Counted from the stretch's first letter, positions 48,098 through 57,835 are shown. The stretch: 64,000 nucleotides of DNA from Nannobrachium achirus (GCA_963921795.1 OY997642.1:42274653-42338652), one strand, 5' to 3'. Notes: generated by a model not told the origin, from the letters alone. Numbers and translations: made by a program.

Positions 48098-49398
48098 TTT
48101 ACCCCGAGTGAGAGGACATTATGCTCTCATAATGTCCGCAGTGAGGTTGTTATCGGACGAGGCGCCAGCCGAGTCCGATAACAACCTCACTCAGGACATT
48201 ATGAGAGCATAATGTCCGACCCCGAGTGGTAAATAGCTTTTCTACCACTTTTTCCCGTATACATGAAAGAAAACACATAGTTGTAACTTGCAAGGATCTT
48301 AAGTTACAATCATTATTGCCTATAAAACTTCCGCGAGACAGCAGATAGTTCCACAAACAACATCTTCTACTCACCAACAGATGGCGCCAACTCCATACTA
48401 ATCCATGCGTCTAGCTTACAGCTAAGCTAACGTCAGTTAGAAGTACCGTTCCGGCCGTAAATAGAGGCTGTTCGCTTCCAGAAAGGCATAGGTTCAGAGA
48501 AAAGGGGCTTTAAAGTTGGCGGATTGCATTGGATCCAAATAAATCGGCGACTATAGCATGCACGTTAGTAAACATAGGACAGTTGCGACCGTCATTTGTT
48601 GGTGGGGGGAAAGGTGTTCCGACTGCGACCGAGTATTTCCCGGTGAATCTGTGCGCAAAGGTGGGGGCTTGGGAGTGTGGGGGGACACGCACCACCACTG
48701 ACTATTGCTGATGATGGAGAGGTTCTATAGCTTAGCCTTTATGTATTGAAAATGAGAGGCACTCTTGCCGATTTAGTAAGAGACTCGTCTCCAATTGCAA
48801 GATATTTAAACGTTATTTGGGGCCATGATGATGATGATATCCTTTTCTTCCCACAACTAAACTAAGGATTTTATATTGTCTGTGTTATTGTTTACAACCA
48901 CTGAACCACAATTATTCACGTGTGGCAAGATTCACTCGTTTTTAGTAGGCTATATAGTGTAGGCTTAGAAGAAGCCTTTTCAGAAGTTAATTTAATGATT
49001 TCCATTTAATGATTTCATGTATCCTCATCTAATGCACCGTATGCACGCTGTTTAAAGGCCTTGTAGGCTTTTCAGAAGTTAATTGAATGTTTTCCATTTG
49101 CGCTAATGCACGCAACTGTTTTCGCCAGGTTTTAAGGTCTTATTTTAGTTGTTTCTCATAAGCTCGCAACCCTCCTTGCCCATCGGCCCCCACCTTTGCG
49201 CACAGATTCACCGGGAAATACTCGGTCGCGTTCCGACTCCCTCCTGAAGTCCCCGGATGCGTTCATCGCGTATTGATCTCGGAAATGTGCCTCATTTGCA
49301 TGTACATCCGGGCATTTCACACATTCCGGCTATTGTGGCCTCATTTACTACTGTTTTAAGCCAATCACAATCCAGTATTTGAACACGTGACTAGAAAA
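48089..49398. mobile_element. Secondary insertion between gag and pol
   Basis: Gag and pol coding sequence both stop making sense at a shared 9-mer, AGTGGTAGA, at 48080-48088 and 49399-49407, as expected for a target duplication. About 1310 bp lie between. A 14-bp exact inverted repeat of the same motif (TCTACCACTTTTTC at 48241-48254; complement at 49394-49407) suggests that the element itself, or a second one, ends at 48241. Other internal structure: 52-bp inverted arms (48617-48668 and 49186-49237, nearly exact) and a partial direct repeat around TTTTCAGAAGTTAAT (48977, 49070). No clear ORF. Type unknown. Confidence 0.6.
48101..48228. repeat. Three-stem palindrome between 10-bp direct repeats
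   Basis: ACCCCGAGTG at 48101-48110 and 48219-48228 flanks it. Left stem 48114-48137 (GGACATTATG, loop CTCT, complement), right stem 48194-48217 (same stem, loop AGAG), and a long-range stem between 48141-48158 and 48173-48190 (GTGAGGTTGTTATCGGAC). The whole also folds on itself. Non-coding. Confidence 0.85.
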
Positions 49399-50166
49399 AG
49401 TGGTAGAAGATGCAGTAGCAGATCTGCAAACTCGTGCAAAATGCCCAATTTTACCACATGTGTTGCATTTGGAAATCTTTGCTGGGCAGGACTGGTCATT
49501 AGCAAAGTGGCTGGACGACCCACATCTATAACACTGACTGTTTGCACTTCGTCCTTCCTCCCTTTTCCTCACAGGGTTTTGATTCCTAGTTCCCTGTTTG
49601 TACACTGCATTAACATGCTTTGTTTCAGCTTCCATGAATGTTTTTGCATCAGCCATAGCTGTTTCCATAATTCTGACAATAGTTATAGTTTTTTCAAGTG
49701 TTATGTCGCCTTCTGACAATAGTTTTTCACGGATGCGAGGCATGGATATTTTCTCTATTATCTGATCACGTAGCATTTCACTTTCCATAGCGCCAAAGTT
49801 GCACGTCCTGGCGAGCTCCCGTAGTGCTGCCAAATAGTGATCTATTGACTCACCCACTGCCTGTGCACGCTGCCGAAAACGGTACCTCTCTGTAACGACG
49901 CTGACTTTCGGGGTGAAGAAGGTCTGTAAAGCCTGCACGGATCCATCATACGTATCAGCAGCAAGCGGCAGGGTATTGTATAGTCTCTGTCCTTCAGCTC
50001 CCAAGCAGTGGATTAGTAAAGCACGTTTCCTGTCCGCAGAAAAGCCCGATCCTCCGGCCGCAAGCAGGTAATTATCAAACAACTTTTTCCAAGCGTCAAA
50101 CGCTACTTTCGGTTCTCCCGGGCACTCCAGGAATGCAGGTGGTGGATGTAATCCCAGCAGGGCCAT
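49348..50166 (-). CDS. gag: Gypsy gag (capsid-nucleocapsid)
   Basis: 272 residues beginning MALLGLHPPP, 25 bases inside the 5' LTR edge. Residues 20-180 have the helical, Trp/Leu-rich profile of a Gypsy capsid (FDAWKKLFDNYL, RALLIHCLG, QTFFTP). Two zinc knuckles follow: Cys212-Cys227 with unusual spacing CX2CX4HX6C, and Cys234-Cys247 with standard CX2CX4HX4C. The last roughly 17 residues after CRSATASSTT come from the secondary insertion and replace the natural run into protease. It packages the element RNA in cytoplasmic particles. Start chosen because it is the first ATG after the primer site. Confidence 0.92.
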   Translation of the reverse strand: MALLGLHPPPAFLECPGEPKVAFDAWKKLFDNYLLAAGGSGFSADRKRALLIHCLGAEGQRLYNTLPLAADTYDGSVQALQTFFTPKVSVVTERYRFRQRAQAVGESIDHYLAALRELARTCNFGAMESEMLRDQIIEKISMPRIREKLLSEGDITLEKTITIVRIMETAMADAKTFMEAETKHVNAVYKQGTRNQNPVRKREEGRSANSQCYRCGSSSHFANDQSCPAKISKCNTCGKIGHFARVCRSATASSTTFSSHVFKYWIVIGLKQ

Positions 50167-50171
50167 TTTCG

Positions 50172-50189
50172 GTTTTCACCTCGTCGCCA
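50172..50189 (-). promoter_or_regulatory. tRNA primer-binding site
   Basis: Minus strand TGGCGACGAGGTGAAAAC, two bases after the 5' LTR. TGG is the complement of a tRNA CCA end. A serine tRNA primer is my guess; not verified. Confidence 0.75.
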
Positions 50190-50191
50190 CT

Positions 50192-50383
50192 TGTTATGTT
50201 AGTGCAAAGATATAACACAAGGACGCAGGTAATCAGGGAGCGTTCTGTTTACTTCTCTCTCACATGTATAACAGCCATACATACTTCCTCCCGCCTGTCT
50301 CCTTCCTTTCCTCTCCACCACTCTACACCCCCCTAGCGCTCAGTCAGTCAGTAGTGCATATGCATACTATAATGAACACAACA
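50192..50383 (-). repeat. 5' LTR
   Basis: 192 bp, same sequence as 44369-44560. It should carry the promoter; no TATA box is obvious by eye. Confidence 0.95.
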
Positions 50384-51135
50384 GGTGGCAAGTGGTATTT
50401 TTCACTGGCAGTTGGTTTTGTTCTGTTTATCCTCGCAGATTGTTTTTTATATTTTTCAGCCTTCTTCTTTTTTTCGTTGACCTTTCTCTGGAGTCTTCTG
50501 TTCTGTTCCTTCAGTTTCTTTAAAGCTTTCTTCAGCTTTAGCATCTCATCTGGTGGTGTTAATGTAGGACCTGTGACTGGACTTGGACCTGGACTGACCT
50601 CGAACCTGAGACTGGACTTGGACCTGGACTGGACAGTGTTAATGTAGGACCTGAGACTGGACTCGGACTGGACTTGTACCTGGACAGGATTTGGACCTGA
50701 TACTGGACCTGGACCTGAGACTGGACTTGTACCTGGGGCTGGAATAGGATCTGGGGCTGGACTTTGATTTGGGGCTGGACTTTCATCTGGGGCTGGACTT
50801 TCATCTGGGGCTGGACTTTCATCTGGGGCTGGATTTGGGTCCATCTCTCCATCATGTATTGAGTGGTCTGGGGATGGTGGAGTAAAGTTCAATAGTTGTT
50901 CTAGATTCCTCCTTTTTGTTCTGTATTTTAGTTGGGCATTTCTCCATGACTCCCTCAGCTTTTCCCTCCGTGATGTCGGAAGATTCTTTATTTTGAATTG
51001 TGGGATTTCTCCATTATGTTTCTTTTCTTGGTATCCGTTCAAAGGCAAAGAGAATAACTTGAATACTTTAACAGTGTTGAGCCAATCATGCCAGCAAGTG
51101 GTCATTGCTGGCCTGAACATGAAAATACATTTCAT
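50384..51135 (-). pseudogene. Transposase-like protein gene, N-terminal part (split by retrotransposon)
   Basis: Real coding probably begins near 51040 (QEKKHNGEIPQF) after an intron. It continues with a basic region (SRREKLRESWRNAQLKYRTKRR), a Pro-rich stretch of tandem APDESP hexamers (about 50740-50840), and a Lys-rich predicted coiled coil (LKKALKKLKEQNRRLQRK), ending at the GGTGG duplication (…KYHLPP). The frame is in register with 43367-44368 once the retroelement and one duplication copy are ignored. The basic and coiled-coil parts suggest DNA binding and oligomerisation; this is inference. 50384-50388 is the right-hand target duplication. Confidence 0.6.
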
Positions 51136-51411
51136 TTCAATTCATGTTTATTTATTATAAATTGTATAATTATTCCCCACCCATATTCTAATATCTTCAT
51201 TTCATAACCATGTTCCTCTTAGTAGCACTGCTTACAGAGTTCTTGTCCAATAACATTTTAGCTGTAATGTATTGCCATTCTTCAGTAAATCTGCCCCAAG
51301 GCCTTTTCAATCAACAATGGTTGAAAAGGCCCCCCCCCCCCCCCTTCCCCCCCAGATCTTACTAATGGTCAGAATGGAAACAGATAGTTTGTTTACCTTT
51401 CCTTTCTTCAC

Positions 51412-51488
51412 CTCAGCAACTCCTCTCTCTTTGCTGGGTCATTGTTTAGTTTCTCCCTGTACTTTCTCGTTCTCTCAGCACTTGTCAT
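51412..51488 (-). pseudogene. Possible first exon of the split gene
   Basis: ATG at 51488 in a fair start context (GGAAAATGA) opens 25 codons rich in RTRKYREKLNNDPAKREEL, then a GTGAAG donor-like sequence at 51411, right where the frame would stop. The basic RxRKYREKL pattern fits the N terminus expected for such proteins. The acceptor could not be fixed: the simplest in-phase choice joins at the AGG codon of SRREKL, without a good pyrimidine tract. Confidence 0.4.
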
Positions 51489-51704
51489 TTTCCAGCTGAC
51501 AAAAGAAAATGGAATGCATAGTTTAAGACAAAGAGAAAATATTGTTTAGATTGAAACAATATGTTAAGGTTTCTGTGAAGGGGTTTCTGCTCTGTCTAAT
51601 GAATTTGAAGTATCACTGAATGAAGCTAAATTACATTTTATGTAAAAATGTTTAAAACAAATGTTTAAATGGACAAAAGAAACATGGGACTTTGTTATTT
51701 ATCG
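51489..51704. other. Intergenic
   Basis: Nothing recognised. A C-tract of about 16 lies in the putative intron (51331-51346). Confidence 0.4.
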
Positions 51705-52680
51705 GTGACCTGGCCAACTCGGGAACAATGTAAATAGGGAATGAATGCCCCGCCCTTTAATGCAAACCCCATTATACCTGTTGTCATAGGATCCGTTTTG
51801 ACCATCTGTTTGCGTGTGTCCATTTATGCCCATATATGGAGAGATATGTCTGTCTACGTCCATTTTCTGACATATATGGAGATCTCTGTAGGACCTGGTT
51901 TGACCATCTGTTTGCCTGTGCCCATTTATGCCCATATATGGAGTTTGCGACCTGGCCAACTCGGGAACGATGTAAATAGGGAATGAATGCCCCACCCTTT
52001 AATGCAAACCCCATTATATGGAGATCTCTGTATCTGTCTGTGTCCCTTTTATGCCCATATACTCTATCTGTGTCCATATTTTATGCCCATATGCCCATAT
52101 ATGGAGATCTCTGTATCTGCCCATATGCCCATATATGGAGATCTCAGTCTGTGTCCCTTTTATGCCCATATATCTGCGTCCATTTTATGCCCATATGCCC
52201 ATATATGGAGATCTCTGTATCTGCCCATATGCCCATTCTCTGTATCAGTCTGTGTCCCTTTTATGCCCATATACGGAGATATGCCCATATATGGAGATCT
52301 CAGTCTGTGTCCCTTTTATGCCCATATATCTGCGTCCATTTTATGCCCATATGCCCATATATGGAGATCTCTGTATCTGCCCATATGCCCATTCTCTGTA
52401 TCAGTCTGTGTCCCTTTTATGCCCATATACGGAGATATCTGTCATGGAGATCTCAGTCTGTGTCCCTTTTATGCCCATATATCTGTCTGTGTCCCTTTTA
52501 TGTCCATATACGGAGATATATCTGTCTGTGTCCCTTTTATGCCCATATACGGAGATATCTGTCGGGTCGAGGCAAGGCCCCTGTATTGCCCATATATGGA
52601 GATCTCTGTATCTGCCCATATGCCCATATATGGAGATCTCAGTCTGTCGGGTCGAGGCTAGGCCCCTGTATCTGCCTGCA
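51705..52680 (+). repeat. CCATATATGG satellite array 1
   Basis: Starts with GACCTGGCCAACTCGGGAAC..GAATGCCCCGCCCTTTAATGC (present twice, 51707 and 51948) and then irregular units of the type TTTATGCCCATATATGGAGATCTCTGT. I count nine exact CCATATATGG cores. Long ORFs encoding MPIYGD/HIWRSL are artefacts of the array. Confidence 0.9.
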
Positions 52681-52750
52681 GTGATGTCACAATGACTCAG
52701 TGCTTGCGCCCGGCACTGCAGTGATGTCACAATGAGTCAGCGCTTGCGCC
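52681..52750 (+). repeat. Two 30-bp units with TGATGTCA and TGASTCAG
   Basis: GTGATGTCACAATGACTCAG + TGCTTGCGCC at 52681-52710 and the same with TGAGTCAGC at 52721-52750. Sequence matches the CRE-like and AP-1/MARE-like consensus patterns. Confidence 0.8.
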
Positions 52751-52981
52751 GATTTTGCGCCGATTTCCGCATAAGGAGATTCCGAACGTTTCGCGCCGGT
52801 TAGGGAAAACCGCACGTCGGGTCGGGTCGAGGCCCGGCACTGCACTCCATGCCGCGGCGGGGAACACGCGTGCCAAATCTGAAGCCGGTGGGACGAACGG
52901 TTCTCGAGATACGCGGATTACAAACACACACGCAGAGACTTCTCGCATTTATAGATAGATATCTGTAGGAAAATACAGTAC
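52751..52981 (+). repeat. GC-rich 3' part of the satellite-bearing repeat
   Basis: Ends AGACTTCTCGCATTTATAGATAG, similar in style to the TATAGTATAGAT ends at 30777 and 35305. Contains GGGTCGGGTCGAGGC and CGCGTGCCAAATCTGAAGCC. No ORF of note. Confidence 0.45.
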
Positions 52982-53337
52982 ATATCATATGGTGTGACAG
53001 TCAAGTCATATGGTGTGACAAGCAGACATGTCACACACCATTATGATGAAGTGTCACACCATATTACGTTTTCTCCATTTAGGTTTACCTTGAGGCTACT
53101 ATGTACACATTAGCATGCTAACAACATGCTAGCTATAACAAAGCAACCTAGATTTACATGGAATTATGACCAAAACTTCAAATAACTTTAGCTTTTTTTA
53201 ATGAAAAGGTGTCACACCAACAGACATCCAGAAGTGCCACACTTGTCAAAGTTTCAACAAGATGGCATTTTATGAAAATGTTAAAATCATAACTCACCTC
53301 AGACACCTGTCTTGCAGTTGTGCTGGGAGTGCTGAAT
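52982..53337. repeat. TCATATGGTGTGACA repeat, left part
   Basis: Two direct TCATATGGTGTGACA copies (52987, 53007) and inverted TGTCACACCATA copies. Continues at 53802 after the inserted element. Confidence 0.5.
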
Positions 53338-53792
53338 GGGCACGTCCTGATAAGCCAAACGCCGATAAGGCAAACGCTGATAAGCCAAACTCCTTTTTTT
53401 TTTTTTAAACCTCCTTTTGTTATGGTGAAATGTGAGCTCACCTGCATCGCGTTTCATTCCATTCATGCGTTTATCGTGCGCTTGCCCAGGCCGTAACGGC
53501 TACGTAACTCGCGCGGCGCTCCGCCGGCCACGCGGCCCTGGCCCGCTCTTCGCGGGCACTCGCGGCGCTCGGGCGTGAAGAGCAGGACCAAGGTCTGCTG
53601 GCCTTCGCGCCGCTTGCAATGTCGTGGACAATAACTGTGACATATAACCATTGTATTGCTAAAAATAAGGAGGCTACTCCGTTTCCTTAACGAGACGGCA
53701 GAAGATCACTACGGTAGGAGACCCGGGCAGTACATTTGCGTTTGACTTATCAGCGTTTGCCTTATCGGCGTTTGACTTAGAGGGATTTCCCC
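53338..53792. mobile_element. MULE-like MITE, 9-bp target duplication
   Basis: Exact flanking duplication GTGCTGAAT (53329-53337 and 53793-53801). Both ends carry tandem, inverted GATAAGCCAAACGC-type repeats, three per end. The centre (53480-53630) is very GC-rich (CGCGCGGCGCTCCGCC and similar). A 9-bp duplication points to a Mutator-like family; hAT (8 bp) is the alternative. Confidence 0.75.
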
Positions 53793-53801
53793 GTGCTGAA
53801 T

Positions 53802-54110
53802 AGCCTTACAGAAGAAGGACCACTCTAGCCAATAGGTGTCCAAATAATTGCCTGTTTAATTTTTCCAAACTAGTGTCACACCAAATGATTTTGGTTTGGG
53901 GGACAAAATCTTTTTGATCAGAAATGACTGAAAACATTATGCTTGGACCCAAAGATATAGGCTCACAAATAGACATCTATATTATAGTTATGGCATTTTA
54001 AATGAATTTTAGCAATTCTTTTTCTTAGTTTTATTCAAGTTCCCACTTTGAGAAACAAGGTCGGGACAGTTACACCATATGAGTTTTGCCATGTTTGGTT
54101 GAAAATTCTG
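53802..54110. repeat. TCATATGGTGTGACA repeat, right part
   Basis: Contains AGTGTCACACCAAATGATT (compare 42534-42555) and GTTACACCATATGAG. Confidence 0.5.
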
Positions 54111-54690
54111 AAGAAATGAGGAATGAAATGTTTTAATCTTGAGTAAGTCCACATAAAGCTTAATGTCCTGCACAATATTCAGAAGGTTTTAGACAAATAT
54201 ATTTGTTATTTATACATGTTTGACACTGAGGACAGCGAAAACGCTATGTCACGTCACCCACCCATATACACACACACACGCATGGGTTTTATTGATAGAT
54301 ACATACAGTATATGCCTTTTTATAGTTATTTATATACTTTTATTTTATTTTATAGTCTTTTTAACACCGTTGCTTCATATAAACAAACTTTATATCTATG
54401 TCCATAAACATTCATCATGAATGCACTGTAAATAAATCAACATATATTTTGTTCATATTGCTGTTGAAAATAAGTCTTCCATAACCCAGTTATACAAAGG
54501 CAATGCAGCAACAAGGATAGGATGTAAAGTTACTCAAAGGGAGCCGCTACAGTGCTTGTTCGCCTTTGATCTCAGTTCATTTTGGGGCCAGCACCTGCCT
54601 TCAATATGTTTTGAATGTGTACGACTTCTTTTGATCCTGTCCGTTTGAGTGTGGACCTTTAGTTTTAGGCCTAAATAGTATAGATATAGA
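54111..54690. other. Intergenic, AT-rich
   Basis: No gene recognised. Confidence 0.4.
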
Positions 54691-54692
54691 TA

Positions 54693-55480
54693 GGGGGAGA
54701 ACGGGGTAAGATGAACCGCAGGGTAAGATGAACCACCCCCTTTATCTTTAAAACTATACACATGAGTTGTCATTTGACCCCACAATAAGAACGCAAACAT
54801 CATTTCCACCTGGCTGTGGAGTTTACAGACACATTGGCAAAGTGGAAAGCATATTTCTACCCCAAAAAGTGTTTTTTGCTGGTCGAAGTAAATTTTTTAC
54901 TTTTATGGTATAATGATTTTTATCTCAAAGCAAATGTACCCAGGTCTAAAATTATATATCATGCATGTTGGTGATATCCCAATGTATAAATCTATGTGAA
55001 TCATTTAGCTAAAGATGAGCCTTAAGCATTAATTTAGCCAGGTTTTGTCAAAATGGTGGCCGTGGGGCAAGACGAACCACATGCCTTGGGGTAAGTTGAA
55101 CTATGTGAATCACCATTCATATTTTTTTATTAGGTCTTTGCTACTCAATTTATGCTGAATGATCTTTCATTTTGATGAATACACTAATTTAAGAGAAGTT
55201 TTTAATATTAGATTAATAATTGCAAACATTAAAAGGTTCTGAATAACACACTTCATTTAATTGGTTTTAATCGTTTATCTTACGGTTTAAATAACCGTAA
55301 GAAAGGAAATAAGACTATTTGCAAAAGGGAAATGTGTTATTAAAATATTTCTGATAAGTATACATTCTTTGTTCAAGTTTAAACTCTTAAAAGTTTAGAA
55401 TAACACGTGGGTCAACTTACCCCTTTACCTGGATCAACTGGACCCCCTCACCTGGGGCAAGTTGAACCAGATGACCACCT
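54693..55480. repeat. Repeat with GGGGTAAGWTGAACC motifs
   Basis: Direct copies near 54702, 54720, 55064 (GGGGCAAGACGAACC), 55088 and 55453, and one inverted near 55411 (GGGTCAACTTACCCC). AT-rich between. Probably one degraded transposon; clear ends not found. Confidence 0.55.
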
Positions 55481-55983
55481 TTTTTTAATAAGTCATAGTT
55501 TTATGGTCCTTTGTCATAGACACTTACTTATCATTTCAAATGATAGCAGACATCCTGAAATATGTCTAGATGTTTTGAATTTACTGCCATCTCACTGAAG
55601 AAGAAGTAGAGGAAGCTGACAATAATGTTATGACCAACTTGTATTGTTGTCAGAAGGCTGCTCCCTAGCTAATGTTACTAGCCAAGAGTTAGCTATGGAC
55701 AATACAATATTTACACTTTATACCAGTAACTGTGGGGAGGAGAGAGATCCTTATCACCCTAAACTGAAAATAAAGAACTACTTGCACTTCATGAGGAGCC
55801 AGGAAAGGCTTGATGACCTAGAAATATTGCCATATCGGTTCCGGCAAAACAGATGGATTTTAAAGACTTGTTTGCATCCAGAAAGACTAGGAAGATGATA
55901 AGCAAAGCTATGAGGTAAGAAATACCATGGTGTAAAGTGACATATCTTTGACCTTGTTGTGTATACTGTGAAAAGTTGTTGTT
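55481..55983. other. Intergenic
   Basis: An 84-residue frame at 55644-55898 (+) has no recognisable domain; left as chance. Confidence 0.4.
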
Positions 55984-56081
<98 letters not shown>

Positions 56082-56102
56082 TGCGTGTGTGTGTGTGTGT
56101 GT
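55984..56102. repeat. (TG)n microsatellite
   Basis: About 118 bp of TG with a GCGCGTGCG patch near 56077. Confidence 0.95.
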
Positions 56103-56640
56103 CATGTGTGCATGCGTGCTTGTCTATATATAATATGGCTATGTGCCTATCTAGCCCCCATCATCAATGACACACTCTCCGCATGTACTGTAGGCTATGT
56201 GTTTACGTATAGTAAATTAGCACACTCCTGCTTTGATATGAGTAAAGCAGATTTAGGGAGGATGGGCTTTGATTATAATCCGGATTACATGTAGTCAGTT
56301 ACTCCACACCCTGAGTGGACACTTTATAGCAATGCTGTGCATCTGTGTCAAACACGGAAGAGGAATTAATCAATCCATATTGAGGCCTCTGTGACGAATT
56401 TGTTTGAAATGTTCCGCATGCCATAGGCTGAATGGTATCCTTAGAAATAAGTATCATCAGGTCACCAAGCAATCATAATACGTTTCCAAGAGCCTGTATG
56501 TTGTCTGTACAGTCAGCTGTCACATTGCAGCGGTCACTCGCTCCTGTATGTTACACTTTATAACATTAAACCCGTCCCCACCCAGGAGTTTGCTCAACTC
56601 CCTCCTGGCTCCCACATGGTAACCTCGCCTACCAGTCTTT
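56103..56640. other. Intergenic
   Basis: No gene recognised. Confidence 0.4.
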
Positions 56641-57835
56641 CTCGGGAGAAAGCCTGGTGTTCGTTCACAACAGACCGTTTGGTTTCTGCCTAAAGCGTGG
56701 AAACCACTAGAAGAAGCGGCGTCGCTTTGATTTAGTTCCCCTTGTTTGTTTCCCCAATCACTATTAAAATGCTCGAGAAGCCTAGTGTAGTCTTGCCAGT
56801 CGCTATGAGTTGGACTAAAAGATCACATACCAAACAAATTTTTCGAAAGCAAAACTACGCCGCATCAAGGTGTTTATTAGGTAGGCCCTAAAACTATGTC
56901 CTTGGGTGCAGGGGAATATTTTGGGTTAAAACTGAATCCGGTTGATAGTTCCGGCCAAAGTGTAGTCCGTATAGGACTACAACATGACGTAAAGTGGTTT
57001 CCTCTCCCGACCGGATCAAACCTCGTAAAGTAAAGTGATCCCAGACTACCCACATGGTGGAATAAACTCCCCACTCCCTCACTACCAATTTTCAGCTGTA
57101 ATCTGAAGACTCATCTCTTCAGACTCCACCACCTCAGCCCTAGCACTCTTGTCAGTCTTGCCAGTCGCGAGTTGGAGTAAAATATGGATATAACAAACAA
57201 ACCTTTCAAAAAAATAAGCAAAACTATTTATTGTGTAGGTCCTAAAATTATGCCATTGAGCACGGGTAATTGTTTTGGGTTAAACTGTTTCTGGTTTGGT
57301 AGTTCCGGCCAAAGTGTAATCCCTTTTGACTACAAAATGACGTAGGCTGTTTCCGCTCCCGACCGGATATAAACCCGAAATTGTAAGCTATCCCAGGCTA
57401 GGCTCTGCCAGTGGACCTAATGGGCCAGGCTTTCTTGAGGGAAAGCCTGGTGTTCGTTTACAACGGGCGGTTGATCCGTTCTAGGCAGAAACCACAAGCA
57501 GAATAAGCGGCGTCGCTTTGTTTTGTTTCCCCCCGTTTGTTTCCCCAATCCCTATTAAAATGCTAGAGTAGCCTAGTGTAGTCTTGCCAGTCGCTACGAG
57601 TTGGACTAAAGACCAAACTAATTTTCCAAAAGCAAAACTACACCGCATCAAGGGGTTTATTAGGTAGGCCCTAAAAGTATGTCCTTTAGTGCAGGGGAAT
57701 ATTTTGGGTTAAAACTGAATCCGGTTTGATAGTTCCGGCCAAAGTGTAGTCCGTCTAGGACTACAACATGACGTAACGTGGTTTCCGCTCCCGACTGGAT
57801 CAAACCCCGAAAAGTGAAGGGACCCTAGGCTAAAT
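56641..57835 (+). repeat. Tandem duplication, roughly 0.4-kb unit
   Basis: Unit 1 (56641-57053) and unit 3 (57431-57835) match from GAAAGCCTGGTGTTCG through GAATAAGCGGCGTCGCTTTG, CTATTAAAATGCT, GTCTTGCCAGTCGCTA, GTTCCGGCCAAAGTGTA to CCGACYGGATC. A partial unit 2 (about 57150-57405) has only the second half. A LINE-end remnant (CTGAAGACTCATCTCTTC) separates units 1 and 2. Non-coding. Confidence 0.8.

Larger units (their letters stand above)
44369..50383 (-). mobile_element. Full-length Ty3/Gypsy LTR retrotransposon
   Basis: 6015 bp with 192-bp LTRs at both ends, TG..CA termini, GGTGG duplication, primer site next to the 5' LTR (right side), polypurine tract next to the 3' LTR, and gag and pol on the minus strand. 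Gene order protease-RT-RNaseH-integrase is Gypsy order. No env and no chromodomain seen. The LTRs read base-for-base alike, so the insertion is recent. A secondary insertion (about 48089-49398) separates gag from pol, so this copy is probably not autonomous now. The closest group, by general resemblance, is the mag/K02A2.6-like set of animal Gypsy elements; this is inference. Confidence 0.95.

Noticed and set aside
49230..49340. THAP-like MPGCTCK start on the minus strand
   Set aside because: A stop follows after seven codons and the remaining THAP residues are missing.
44369..50383. Endogenous retrovirus
   Set aside because: No env ORF, two zinc knuckles and Gypsy-type pol; a plain Ty3/Gypsy retrotransposon fits all features.
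51983..52695. ORFs of 224-233 residues rich in MPIYGD and HIWRS
   Set aside because: Three overlapping frames are open at once because the satellite unit lacks stops; no codon bias or start context.
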